A stretch of DNA of 34,272 nucleotides from DASSKK01 sp035690495 (GCA_035690495.1 DASSKK010000086.1:1-34272), one strand, 5' to 3'; numbered from the stretch's first letter, positions 15,160-22,888 are shown. Notes: generated by a model not told the origin, from the letters alone. A program made the numbers and translations.

Positions 15160-15837
15160 TCAGCGCAGGTGCAGCGCGGTGAGCATCGAGGTCTCGGCGT
15201 TCCGCAGGTGGTCCTCGAGCTCGCGCTCCGCGGCGTCCACGTCGCCGCTCTCCAGCAGAGTGAGCAGTGCCCGGTGCGAGACGACCTGCTCCGCGGCGTT
15301 GCGGCGGATCCGGTCCACCTTCGCCAGCCCGAGCCGCACCTCCGAGGTGACCGCCTCGGCCATCGCGGCGAGCCGGGACGACTCGTTCAGTCCTACGAAG
15401 GCCTTGTGCACGCCGAGGTGCGCGGCAGTGAGCTCGGCCGGGCTGGCGCCGTCGTGGGCGGCCGCCGTGAAGTCCTCCAGGGCCCGGCGTACGTCGTCAC
15501 GTGCGGCCTGCGAGGCCTCCGGCCAGCGGCGCACCCCCGCGGCCTCGAGCACGGCCCGCGCTGCGCACACGTCGTGCACCGAGTCGGGGTCCAGCGCGGT
15601 CACGTGCACGCCCCGGTTGGGCTCGCGGGTGGCCAGTCCCTCGGCGACCAGCACGCCGAGCGCCTCGCGGATCGTGGAGCGCGACACCCCCATCGCCTCG
15701 CCCAGCGCGTGCTCGCGCAGCGGCGTACCGGCCTCCACCTCACCGTCGAACAGCGCCCGCCGCAGCTCCTCGACGACCCGGTCCACGGTGCTGGAGTGCT
15801 CCAGGCTCAACGACGTGAACGGGGTCTCGGGGCTCAC
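15160..15837 (-). CDS. GntR family (FadR/FCD subfamily) transcriptional regulator
   Basis: 225 residues from GTG 15837. The N-terminal winged helix has LREHALGEAMGVSRSTIREAL and LATREPNRGVHV. The C-terminal all-helical FCD ligand domain runs from about residue 80 to the end. It is transcribed away from the dimethylargininase-like gene. The intergenic region holds two copies of a GATTGTCNGACAA palindrome, the size and form expected for FadR-type operators, one immediately before its own start. I infer that it controls itself and the divergent hydrolase gene. The ligand is unknown, perhaps a substrate or product of that enzyme. Confidence 0.9.
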   Translation of the reverse strand: MSPETPFTSLSLEHSSTVDRVVEELRRALFDGEVEAGTPLREHALGEAMGVSRSTIREALGVLVAEGLATREPNRGVHVTALDPDSVHDVCAARAVLEAAGVRRWPEASQAARDDVRRALEDFTAAAHDGASPAELTAAHLGVHKAFVGLNESSRLAAMAEAVTSEVRLGLAKVDRIRRNAAEQVVSHRALLTLLESGDVDAAERELEDHLRNAETSMLTALHLR

Positions 15838-15843
15838 GGTCGT

Positions 15844-15858
15844 GATTGTCCGACAAGA
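15844..15858. promoter_or_regulatory. GntR operator candidate 1
   Basis: GATTGTCCGACAAGA matches the perfect palindrome at 15901-15915 at 13 of 15 positions, one of the differences being the central base. It sits 6 nt upstream of the GntR start codon, suiting autorepression. Confidence 0.6.
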
Positions 15859-15900
15859 ACTTGACCGGCGCGACCCCCCACGCCACACTGATGATAGTCA

Positions 15901-15915
15901 GATTGTCTGACAATC
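15901..15915. promoter_or_regulatory. GntR operator candidate 2
   Basis: GATTGTCTGACAATC is a perfect 15-nt palindrome. Symmetry extends outward (GTCAGATTGTC/GACAATCAGAC) with one mismatch. It is 47 nt upstream of the hydrolase start and centred 57 bp from candidate 1. Confidence 0.65.
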
Positions 15916-15962
15916 AGACGGCCAGCCGGGGCCGATGCCGACGAGAGAGCCGAGGAGGCGAG

Positions 15963-16844
15963 ATGACCGAGCTGCAGTGGGGACGCCGCTACCTGATGGT
16001 GGAGCCGCGCCACTTCCGTGTCGAGTACGCGATCAACCCCTACATGGACCCCGCCCGTCAGCCGGACCCCGCGCTCGCCGCCCGCCAGTGGCAGACCCTC
16101 GCCGACGCGATCCGCTCCGCCGGCGGTGAGGTCGAGGTGCTCGCGCAGCGTCGCGACGCCCCGGACATGGTCTACGCGATGAACCTGGGCCTGGTCGTCA
16201 GCTCCCCGGACGACGAGCACGTGGTCCTCTCGCACATGCGCTACCCGCAGCGCCGGATGGAGACCGCGAGCGCCGCAGTGTGGTTCGCCGGGCACGGCTT
16301 CTCGCAGACGTACGTCGGGCGCGACGGCGTGGGCGCCCACCTCGAGGCGGGCGACGTGTTCGCGTTCGGCAACGGGCTGGTGGCTGGCTACGGGCCACGG
16401 ACCGAGGAGCTCGCGCTCAAGCACCTGGCCACCGACCTCGGCGTGCGCGTGCGCGGGCTGCGGATCACCCACCCGGGGATGTACCACCTCGACCTGGCGT
16501 TCTGCCCGCTCGACGCGACCCGGGCGATGGTCTGCCCGGCCGCGCTGGACGAGCCGTCGGCGCGCGCCGTGCTCGACCTGGTGTCCGAGCCGCTGGTGCT
16601 CTCCGAGGCCGAGGCGTCGACGTTCTGCGCGAACTCGGTCGTGATCGGCTCGACGATCCTGATGCCCGCCTGCCCGGACCGGGTCCGCGCGCAGCTGGAG
16701 GCGTGGGGCTTCTCGGTCGTGCTGGTCGACGTGAGCCAGTTCCACCTCGGCGGCGGGTCGATCCGCTGCCTGACCAACCCGCTCGACGTACTCCTCGGCC
16801 GCGACCTGCCGGCCACGCCCGGCGGCGAGGTCCTGCTCGCCTGA
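15963..16844 (+). CDS. Dimethylargininase-like hydrolase (DDAH/amidinotransferase superfamily)
   Basis: 293 residues from ATG 15963, with GAGGAGG upstream. The start region EYAINPYMD, MYHLDLAF (catalytic His175) and GGGSIRCLTNPL (nucleophile Cys269) mark the guanidine-modifying pentein fold. DDAH enzymes convert methylated arginine to citrulline and methylamine, and relatives act on arginine or other guanidines. It is divergent from a GntR regulator with paired operators, so expression is probably ligand-controlled. No ornithine aminotransferase or other arginine gene is adjacent to pin the substrate. Confidence 0.85.
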   Translation: MTELQWGRRYLMVEPRHFRVEYAINPYMDPARQPDPALAARQWQTLADAIRSAGGEVEVLAQRRDAPDMVYAMNLGLVVSSPDDEHVVLSHMRYPQRRMETASAAVWFAGHGFSQTYVGRDGVGAHLEAGDVFAFGNGLVAGYGPRTEELALKHLATDLGVRVRGLRITHPGMYHLDLAFCPLDATRAMVCPAALDEPSARAVLDLVSEPLVLSEAEASTFCANSVVIGSTILMPACPDRVRAQLEAWGFSVVLVDVSQFHLGGGSIRCLTNPLDVLLGRDLPATPGGEVLLA

Positions 16845-16871
16845 CGGCATGGGCGCGTCGACACGTCGGCT

Positions 16872-16885
16872 CGGTCAGCTGACCG
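16872..16885. other. 14-nt perfect palindrome between convergent genes
   Basis: CGGTCAGCTGACCG abuts the csrA stop and lies 27 nt after the hydrolase stop. Having no loop it is a poor terminator. It may be a protein-binding dyad or chance. Confidence 0.35.
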
Positions 16886-17140
16886 TCAGTCCCCGCCGTC
16901 GGGGCGCTTGCGCGTGCCGGAGATCAGCCGGGACAGCCCGGCGACCGCGTCCGGGGCGGGCGAGGCCGCTCCGCGGTTGGCCTCGGCGACCTCGGTGAGC
17001 AGCTCCTGACGGCGCACCTGCACCTCGCGAGGCGCGTCGACCCCGACGCGCACCACGTCGCCGCGGATCTCGAGGACCGTGACGACCACGTCGTCCCCGA
17101 TGACGATGCTCTCGCCGATGCGGCGGCTCAGCACCAGCAT
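16886..17140 (-). CDS. csrA: Translational regulator CsrA
   Basis: 84 residues. The core MLVLSRRIGESIVIGDDVVVTVLEI is followed by VRVGVDAPREVQVRRQELL, holding the RNA-binding arginine region. A roughly 30-residue Ala/Gly/Arg tail is longer than in the ~60-residue enteric protein. CsrA binds GGA motifs in mRNA leaders and represses translation. In Bacillus it represses flagellin and is antagonised by FliW. fliW is the next gene upstream and flagellin is nearby, so a flagellin-directed role is likely. It is probably last in the flgN-flgK-flgL-fliW-csrA unit, 79 nt after fliW. Confidence 0.93.
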   Translation of the reverse strand: MLVLSRRIGESIVIGDDVVVTVLEIRGDVVRVGVDAPREVQVRRQELLTEVAEANRGAASPAPDAVAGLSRLISGTRKRPDGGD

Positions 17141-17219
17141 GGAAGGCCTCCCGCGGTGGTCGACGACCGGACGACGTACTCGGCGCCCAGTCTTCCCTGT
17201 CCGGTCCCGCGGCGCACGC

Positions 17220-17627
17220 TCAAGGGGCGACCGGGGCGCGGATCGGCAGGTCCGGGTCGTCGAGCAGCACCTGGCCGCCGCGCCGGGTCCGGTGGTTGAC
17301 CAGGACCGGAGCCAGCAGGTTCGCGGTGGTCTCGGCCAGGCTCTCGCCGAGCGTGAGCACCACCAGCGTGAGCAGGTCGCCGGTCGACTCGATCCCGAGG
17401 TCGGCTCCGACGGCGTCGTCCACCTCGGGCCGGTAGTCCTCGAAGAACGCGTCCGGCGGCACCACCACGAAGCTGAGCCCGGGCTCGTCCAGCGACTGCA
17501 AGGCGCAGAGCGCCCCGGCCTCGTCGAGGCGTGTCAGCGCGAAGCGGCGGTGGTCGGGGAAGCCGATCATCGGCCGGACCATCTCCAGCACCGGCACGTC
17601 CGGGTCTGCCGCATGCTCTCGGGTCAT
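17220..17627 (-). CDS. fliW: Flagellar assembly factor FliW
   Basis: 135 residues from ATG 17627, with GGGGA 8-12 nt upstream. The sequence follows the FliW beta-barrel pattern: GFPDHRRFALTRLDEAG, a central FVVVPPDAFFEDYRPEV and a late NLLAPVLVNHRTRRGGQVLLDD. FliW binds CsrA or flagellin in turn, so free flagellin releases FliW to inhibit CsrA. It sits between flgL and csrA, the arrangement seen in Firmicutes and in flagellated actinobacteria. Confidence 0.93.
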   Translation of the reverse strand: MTREHAADPDVPVLEMVRPMIGFPDHRRFALTRLDEAGALCALQSLDEPGLSFVVVPPDAFFEDYRPEVDDAVGADLGIESTGDLLTLVVLTLGESLAETTANLLAPVLVNHRTRRGGQVLLDDPDLPIRAPVAP

Positions 17628-17677
17628 TCGTCGTCCCCTAGGGGGTGGGTGGCGGTGGGATAGCAGTGTGGTGACGG

Positions 17678-18562
17678 TCATCGCAGGAAGTCCAGCAGCG
17701 AGGGCTGCAGCACACGGGCGGTGGCCCCGAGGGAGCCCTGGTAGGCGACCTCCTGGAGCTTCAGGTCGACGACGGCCTTGGCGATGTCGACGTTCTCGAC
17801 GTTGGACAGCGCCGCGTGCTGGTCGATCGCGGTGCCCTGGAGCCGGTCGATCGTGTTCTCCACGCGAGCGTACCTGGCGCCGACGTCGGCGAGTGCGGAC
17901 GTCATCTGCTCGGTGATGTCGTCGAGGGTCTGCAGCGTCGCGTTCAGCGCGGTCGGGTCGGCGACCACCTGGGTCGCCGCGTCGCCGACGACCGCGAACA
18001 GGTTCGTGGCGCCGGAGGCGAACGCGGCGGGGCCGGAGACGTTGACAGCGACGGACTCGCCGTCGTCGATGGTCCGGTTGACTGCGGCCTGGGTGCCCAC
18101 GAACGCGCCGCCGGCGTCGTACGCCGTGCCTCCGGCCGTGGTGCCGCCGAAGATCGGCCGGCCGAGGTGCTGGGTGTTGGCCAGCGAGAGCAGCGAGCTG
18201 CGCAGCTGCCCTAGCTCGACGCCGAGCGCGGTGCGGGCATCGGGGCCGTTGCTGCCGGTGGACAGGCCCTGGACGATCAGGCCGCGCGCACGGCGTACCA
18301 CGTCGAGCATCGAGGTGAGCGTCTGGTCGGTGGTGCCGAGCCACGACAGCCCGTCCTGGCTGTTGCGGACGTACTGCTCCCCGGCCGAGATCTGGGAGCG
18401 CAGCCGCATCGCCTCGTTGGTGCCTGTCGGGGAGTCCGACGGCCGGTTGATCAGCCGGCCGGTGGACAGGTGCTCCTGGGACTCGGAGAGTCGGCCGAGG
18501 CCCTCCTGGAGGGCGAACAGCGAGTGCTCCATCATCATCCGCTGGGTGATCCGCATGCTCAT
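17678..18562 (-). CDS. flgL: Flagellar hook-associated protein 3, FlgL
   Basis: 294 residues. ATG at 18562 overlaps the flgK stop by one base (TGATG). The N-terminus MRITQRMMMEHSLFALQEGLGRLSESQEHLSTG and the C-terminus with VENVDIAKAVVDLKLQEVAYQGSLGATARV are the flagellin-like coiled-coil ends (D0/D1) that polymerise at the hook-filament junction. Length matches the family. It is exported by the flagellar type III system and translationally coupled to flgK. Confidence 0.95.
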   Translation of the reverse strand: MSMRITQRMMMEHSLFALQEGLGRLSESQEHLSTGRLINRPSDSPTGTNEAMRLRSQISAGEQYVRNSQDGLSWLGTTDQTLTSMLDVVRRARGLIVQGLSTGSNGPDARTALGVELGQLRSSLLSLANTQHLGRPIFGGTTAGGTAYDAGGAFVGTQAAVNRTIDDGESVAVNVSGPAAFASGATNLFAVVGDAATQVVADPTALNATLQTLDDITEQMTSALADVGARYARVENTIDRLQGTAIDQHAALSNVENVDIAKAVVDLKLQEVAYQGSLGATARVLQPSLLDFLR

Positions 18563-19929
18563 CAGCCCACCAGCCCGGTGTGGTTGATCAAGGTGTCGAG
18601 CATCGAGTCGACCGCGGTGAGCACCCGCGCGGCCCCTTCGTAGCCGCGCTGCGCGGCCAGCAGGTGCACCATCTCCTCGTCCACGTTGATCCCGGACAGC
18701 GACTCGCGTGACGCGTCGACCTGGGCGGTCAGGGTCCCCTGGTTGCTCGCCGCCTGCTGCGCCGAGGACACGGTGACCCCGAACGAGGTGACCAGCTGGC
18801 GGTACTGCTCGGCGCCGAGGTCGAGGCCCGCGAGCGCCTCGGCGTTGCCGTTGTCCAGGCCGCCCACGGACGGGTCCGCTGCGGCGATCTTCCGCGGGTC
18901 GCTGATCGCGACCTGCAAGGTGTCCGCGGTGGTGCCGGTGAACAGCGGGGTGCCGGTCGCGCCGTCGAGGTCGACGCCCGCCGCGTGCTGGGTGTTGGCC
19001 TGGTCGACCAGCGTGGCCACGAAGCCGTTCAGCTTGCTCAGGTAGTCGGGCAGGTCGCCGGTGAGCAGCTGCTGTGCGGCGCCGACCTCGCCGGAGCCGA
19101 GCGTCACCGCGGCGCCGCCGATCGAGACGGTCACGGGGTCGGTGGCCGCGTCCGCCATCGTGGTCGCCCCGGAGACGTCCAGCGTGGTGGCGGTCGTGCC
19201 GTCCACCACGGTCTGTCCGGCGATGCTGACCGTGACCGTGGTGTCGTCGTTGACGGTCACGCCGGCGCCGGTGAGCTCGGCGAGCTTCAGCGTGAGCTGG
19301 TCGCGCTGGTCGAGCAGCGTGCCGGCGTCGGTGCCCGCCAGGTCCGCAGCCTTCAGCCCCTGGTTGAGCTCGGCGAGCTCGGCGGTGGCCTGGTTGACCT
19401 GTTCTCCGAGTGCGTCGAGGTTGCTGCGCTGCATCGACCACTCGGTGGCGACCGACCGGCCTTGGGTGGCGATCGCCGAACGCAGCGACTCGGCACGCGC
19501 CAGCAGCTGGCTGCGAGCCGCCTCGTCACCGGGATTGTTCGCGACGTCGTGCCAGCCCTGCTGGAACGCGGACAGCGCCGCCGCGATCCCGCCGTCTCCG
19601 GGCTCGTCGAGGGTGGTCTCGAAGCGCACCAGCGACGCCGAGCGGGTGTCGAGGTACGACGAGGCGGCGTGCTCGGTGCGGGAGCGTGCGTCCAGCAGCG
19701 GATCCACCATCCGCTCGATCCGGCTGGCCTGTACGCCGTCTCCGGCGCCGGTCCATCGCGACCAGATCGCCGGTGTGGCCGGCGCGCCGGTCGCCTGGGC
19801 GATCACCTGGCGGCGGGCATACCCGGCAGTGCCGGCATTCGCGACGTTGCCGCTCGCGACGTCCATCGCGATCTTGTTGTAGCGCAGTGCGGACAGCGCG
19901 GTGGAGAACGACGACATCGTGCCCGACAT
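18562..19929 (-). CDS. flgK: Flagellar hook-associated protein 1, FlgK
   Basis: 455 residues from ATG 19929, with AGGAG 9 nt upstream; a second ATG at 19917 is possible. The N-terminal rod/hook motif reads FSTALSALRYNKIAMDVASGNVANAGTAGYARRQV. A roughly 300-residue Thr/Val/Ala-rich middle follows. The C-terminal motif is GINVDEEMVHLLAAQRGYEGAARVLTAVDSMLDTLI. It forms the first junction ring between hook and filament. The gene begins two bases after the flgN stop. Confidence 0.95.
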   Translation of the reverse strand: MSGTMSSFSTALSALRYNKIAMDVASGNVANAGTAGYARRQVIAQATGAPATPAIWSRWTGAGDGVQASRIERMVDPLLDARSRTEHAASSYLDTRSASLVRFETTLDEPGDGGIAAALSAFQQGWHDVANNPGDEAARSQLLARAESLRSAIATQGRSVATEWSMQRSNLDALGEQVNQATAELAELNQGLKAADLAGTDAGTLLDQRDQLTLKLAELTGAGVTVNDDTTVTVSIAGQTVVDGTTATTLDVSGATTMADAATDPVTVSIGGAAVTLGSGEVGAAQQLLTGDLPDYLSKLNGFVATLVDQANTQHAAGVDLDGATGTPLFTGTTADTLQVAISDPRKIAAADPSVGGLDNGNAEALAGLDLGAEQYRQLVTSFGVTVSSAQQAASNQGTLTAQVDASRESLSGINVDEEMVHLLAAQRGYEGAARVLTAVDSMLDTLINHTGLVG

Positions 19930-19931
19930 CG

Positions 19932-20411
19932 TCAGATGCTCCTGTCCAGCAGCGACATCCGGCGGTCGGTCTCGACCGCGCCGTCGGCGCCGTAGGTCCC
20001 CGGCGTCTCGGACAGCGACAGCAGCGTCGCCTGCGCGGCCTTGTAACCAGCCGTCAGCAGGTCGCGGTTGCTCTCCGACATCGACGTGATCGCGGTCGCG
20101 ACGCTGGTGAACGCCTCGCGGTGGTCCAGCCAGATGTCGCTCCACGGTTCGTCGCAGCGCTCGGCGATGTCGCGCAGACCGGGGCTGGGCGGCAGGCCGA
20201 GCTCCTCGGCGACCGCGTCGGCCTCGACGGCGCGGAGCAGCTCGATCTCACGGATCTGCTCCAGCACGACGTCGATCTCGCGCGCGGCCGTCGCCAGCCA
20301 GTGGCCGCGGCCGGAGGCCAGGACCAGCTGCTCGACCTCGAGCTTGTACAGCAAGGTGTCGAGCAGCTCGCGCTCACGCCACAGCACCGACGACAGATCC
20401 TCCATGGTCAT
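19932..20411 (-). CDS. flgN: FlgN-type flagellar export chaperone
   Basis: 159 residues from ATG 20411, with GAGGGGGG upstream. It is an all-helical, Leu/Glu-rich protein: LSSVLWRERELLDTLLYKLEVEQLVLASG, then a conserved-looking middle and a C-terminal helix. FlgN chaperones bind the C-termini of FlgK and FlgL before export, and both are encoded directly downstream. This is the first gene of the minus-strand unit, and a sigma-FliA-like element lies 61 nt upstream. Sequence identity in the family is low, so the call rests on pattern plus position. Confidence 0.85.
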   Translation of the reverse strand: MTMEDLSSVLWRERELLDTLLYKLEVEQLVLASGRGHWLATAAREIDVVLEQIREIELLRAVEADAVAEELGLPPSPGLRDIAERCDEPWSDIWLDHREAFTSVATAITSMSESNRDLLTAGYKAAQATLLSLSETPGTYGADGAVETDRRMSLLDRSI

Positions 20412-20472
20412 GGTGATCGGCCCCCCTCGGTTCGAGTGGTGAAAAGGATGTGCTTCTTCTGACACCACGGCT

Positions 20473-20498
20473 ATCGGCGGGCCGCGGACGCTCCTGAG
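20473..20498 (-). promoter_or_regulatory. FliA-type promoter candidate for flgN operon
   Basis: On the minus strand CTCAGG (20498-20493), 14 nt, then GCCGAT (20478-20473). The same element with the same spacing precedes fliC and flgB. It lies 61 nt before the flgN ATG. Confidence 0.7.
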
Positions 20499-20575
20499 GA
20501 AAACCGCCAGCAGGGTCCGCGCCGAACGGCCGGGGACTTGATAGCCCGATGGGATCAATTGCCGGTCGGGGCAGT

Positions 20576-20596
20576 TTGACCCGAAGTGAGGGTCAA
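20576..20596. promoter_or_regulatory. Operator-like inverted repeat upstream of the sigma factor gene
   Basis: TTGACCC-GAAGTGA-GGGTCAA is a perfect 7-bp inverted repeat centred 44 nt upstream of GTG 20630. The region is locally A/T-richer and includes TAAAAAT at 20612-20618, a possible -10. The binding protein is unknown. This intergenic stretch also serves the divergent flgN unit. Confidence 0.5.
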
Positions 20597-20629
20597 GTTG
20601 CGTTCACGCACTAAAAATCCCCCGAGCTA

Positions 20630-21550
20630 GTGCAAAACAGACATGTCTCCGCTTGGCTTCGCGTCGTGCCCCAGTCCTCCGCCGCCCCCTCGGCGCACCC
20701 TGCCCCCGCCCCCGCCGCGCCCTCCCCGGCCGAGGTCGACGACCTGGTCCGCAGGTCGCTGCCCCTGGTCGGACACCTCGTCCGCGAGATGCTCAGCCGG
20801 GTCCCGGGCCACGTGTCCCGCGACGACCTGATGTCGGCCGGCATGGTCGCCCTGGTGCAGGCCGCGCAGGCGTTCGACCCGTCGCGAGGCGTGTCGTTCT
20901 CCGGCTACGCGTCCACCCGGATCCGTGGCGCGGTCGTCGACGAGCTGCGCGGCCTGGACTGGGCGAGCCGGTCGGTACGCCGCCGCGCCCGCGAGATCGA
21001 CGAGGCGCGCAACCGGCTCACCGCGACTCTCGGACGGTCCGCCTCCGATGCCGAGGTGGCTGCCGCCCTCGGGATCGGCCGCGCGGAGATCGACGCCCAC
21101 CATGAGGACATGAGCCGTGCCGCGGTGATGTCGCTGCAGGGCTTCGGCGAGGAGGGGATCGACGACATCCTGCCCGCCCGCGGTCTGACGCCTGTCGACG
21201 TACTCGAGCAGCGGGAGCGGATCGGCTACCTGCACGACGCGGTCGAGAACCTGCCCGAGCGGCTGCGCACCGTGGTCGAGGGCTACTTCTTCGCCGACCG
21301 GCCGATGGCCGAGCTGGCCGAGGAGCTCGGTGTCTCGGAGTCGCGGATCTCCCAGCTGCGGGCCGAGGCGATCGTGCTGCTCAAGGGTGCGTTGAACGCC
21401 GCCCTCGATCCCGAGCTGGTGGCCGAGTCCGACCGGCCCGGAGGATGCGCCGCCCGCCGCAAGCAGGCCTACTACGCCAGCGTGGCCGCGCACCGCTCCT
21501 TCTCCGCCCGGCTCACGCCGGCCACCCCGACCCAGACCTACACCGCCTGA
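20630..21550 (+). CDS. fliA: FliA/WhiG-type flagellar RNA polymerase sigma factor
   Basis: 306 residues from GTG 20630, or 294 from GTG 20666. Neither has a ribosome binding site, and the first could be nearly leaderless behind TAAAAAT at 20612. Sigma region 2 reads SRDDLMSAGMVALVQAAQAFDPSRGVSFSGYASTRIRGAVVDELRGLDW, in pieces. Region 3 has RNRLTATLGRSASDAEVAAALG. Region 4 has LPERLRTVVEGYFFADRPMAELAEELGVSESRISQLRAEA. This is the sigma-28/WhiG layout. The adjacent flagellar genes and the shared CTCAGG-N14-GCCGAW element suggest it drives late flagellar genes. The Pro/Ala-rich N-terminus and short C-terminal tail are unusual extras. Confidence 0.92.
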   Translation: MQNRHVSAWLRVVPQSSAAPSAHPAPAPAAPSPAEVDDLVRRSLPLVGHLVREMLSRVPGHVSRDDLMSAGMVALVQAAQAFDPSRGVSFSGYASTRIRGAVVDELRGLDWASRSVRRRAREIDEARNRLTATLGRSASDAEVAAALGIGRAEIDAHHEDMSRAAVMSLQGFGEEGIDDILPARGLTPVDVLEQRERIGYLHDAVENLPERLRTVVEGYFFADRPMAELAEELGVSESRISQLRAEAIVLLKGALNAALDPELVAESDRPGGCAARRKQAYYASVAAHRSFSARLTPATPTQTYTA

Positions 21551-21610
21551 CCGCCGACCCGGCGCGTCTGCAGGCGAAAACCCGCCGACCCGGCGCGTCT
21601 GCAGGCGAAA
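21551..21610 (+). repeat. Tandem 29-nt perfect direct repeat after fliA
   Basis: Copies at 21551-21579 and 21582-21610 are identical over 29 nt (31-nt period). Each holds CGCCG-ACC-CGGCG, a 5-bp hairpin, followed by the near-palindrome CGTCTGCAGGCG. The first copy begins directly after the fliA stop codon, so it may act as a terminator or be a REP-type element. Confidence 0.7.
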
Positions 21611-21722
21611 CGGGGCCGACCCTCGCCGGCCAGGGATCGACCACGCCCACTCGCCTGGGGCAGTTGTCCACCGCCCGGGCATCGAAGCGCGAATGCTCTG
21701 CCGACGGCGTCATGGTGTCGCA

Positions 21723-22714
21723 GTGAGCGGTATCGAGGCGCTGTTGCGCGAACAGTCGGGCGTCGTCGCTCGTCGCCAAGTGCTGGCGCTCGGCTCGGAC
21801 GATGCCTACATCGAACGACGACTGCGCCGCCAGGACTGGGTTCGGTTGCACAGGGGGTGTACGTCGACCACACCGGAGAGCCGGCCTGGCTCCAGCGCGC
21901 GTGGGCCGCCACGTTGTTCTACCATCCGGCGGCCCTGTGCGCCGGGTCCGCGCTGGTCGTGTCCGGTCCGTGGACCACCGGGGAGCCGGCCGGCGACAAG
22001 GCCGTGATCCATGTCGCGGCCAGAAGCGGCGGGTGGACCGGACCGACGGCGTGCGCGTCCACCGCGTCAAGAACCTCGCCGACGTCACGCACCCGAACCG
22101 GTCGCCGGCACGAGCGCGGCTCGAGCACGCACTGCTCGACGTGGCGTCGGCTGCTCCCAACGACGCAGCCGCCATCGCGGTGCTCGCGGATGCCTGCCAG
22201 ACCGGCCACACAACCGCCGCTCGCCTCGCCACGCTGTTGCGCCTGCGCAGCCGGCTGCGCCGACGCCGCTTCCTGCTGAGCGTGCTCCAGGACGTCTCCA
22301 CGGGCTCCTACTCCGTGCTCGAGCACACAGCACTGTCCCCCGCCACCCCGCCCTCTCTGGTCCGGGTGGAGCGGCCACACGGACTGCCGACGGCCGAGCG
22401 GCAGCGTAGGGTCCGGATCGGCCGGCGCCCCGGCGTATCGCGATGTCGAGTACCTCCGCTTCCGTGCGGTCGTCGAGCTGGACGGGAGCCTCGGCCACAC
22501 CTTTACCGAGGATGGCTGGGACGACGTGGACCGCGACGTCGACAGCGTGCTCGCAGGGGACCTGACACTCCGGCTTGGCTGGCGGCAGGTGCTCTCTGCC
22601 TGCCGTGCGGCGATCACGGTGGCACGGCTCCTGCACGCACGAGGCTGGACCGGCGACCTGCGGTCCTGCGGGCCGGGTTGCCTGGTCCCGACCCAGGGGA
22701 GCCGCGCGACGTAG
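21723..22714 (+). pseudogene. Decayed gene related to AbiEi-antitoxin-domain/DUF559-like proteins
   Basis: Four successive segments in different frames read as one protein. They are VSGIEALLREQSGVVARRQV (21723 on), YVDHTGEPAWLQRAW (21857 on), VKNLADVTHPNRSPARARLE (near 22070), and YRDVEYLRFRAVVELDGSLGH (near 22440 on, ending about 22714). Frame changes lie near 21859 (a G run one base short), near 22035 and near 22433 (one C too many). A C-rich 18-nt repeat (22336-22353) interrupts the SVLEH..VERPHG part. The pattern, an N-terminal winged-helix-like part and a C-terminal DUF559/endonuclease-like part, is common in Nocardioides-type genomes as I recall. It is not functional as one reading frame. 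It is unrelated to motility. Confidence 0.75.
22336..22353 (+). repeat. C-rich dispersed repeat, copy in pseudogene
   Basis: TCCCCCGCCACCCCGCCC is identical over 18 nt to sequence at the 5' ends of flgB (28613) and fliE (29516). It adds residues (ALSPATPPS) absent from the expected motif around VLEH and VERPHG. Confidence 0.6.
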
Positions 22715-22751
22715 GAGCCTTTCCGGCGCCTGGTCCGGACAACCCTCCTAC
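22711..22751. terminator. Nested hairpin upstream of the fliC promoter
   Basis: The outer arms are GTAGGAG (22711-22717) and CTCCTAC (22745-22751). The inner arms are TCCGG (22722-22726) and CCGGA (22735-22739). The hairpin overlaps the end of the pseudogene and would insulate fliC. There is no U-tract. Confidence 0.55.
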
Positions 22752-22794
22752 ATCCCTTGAGGCGGCGGGGTGCGGCCGACGTCGCCTCGAACCG

Positions 22795-22820
22795 CTCAGG
22801 TCGAGGGGCTCATGGCCGAT
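22795..22820 (+). promoter_or_regulatory. FliA-type promoter candidate for fliC
   Basis: CTCAGG (22795-22800), 14 nt, GCCGAT (22815-22820), located 68 nt before the fliC ATG. Spacing and both boxes match the elements before flgN and flgB. Confidence 0.75.
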
Positions 22821-22834
22821 GGTGGGGTCGTAGC

Positions 22835-22881
22835 GGCCCAGACCATGGATGGAACGGGCCATGGACCCGACTCAGGGAGGA
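22835..22881 (+). promoter_or_regulatory. Candidate CsrA-binding leader of fliC
   Basis: ANGGA motifs occur at 22845-22849, 22849-22853, 22861-22865 and 22874-22878. A further GGA at 22879-22881 lies in the ribosome site GGGAGGA. GGCCC (22835-22839) can pair with GGGCC (22856-22860), placing two motifs in a loop, and two CCATGG copies (22843, 22859) offer another fold. The csrA and fliW genes are nearby. CsrA binding is inferred. Confidence 0.5.
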
Positions 22882-22888
22882 AACCATC

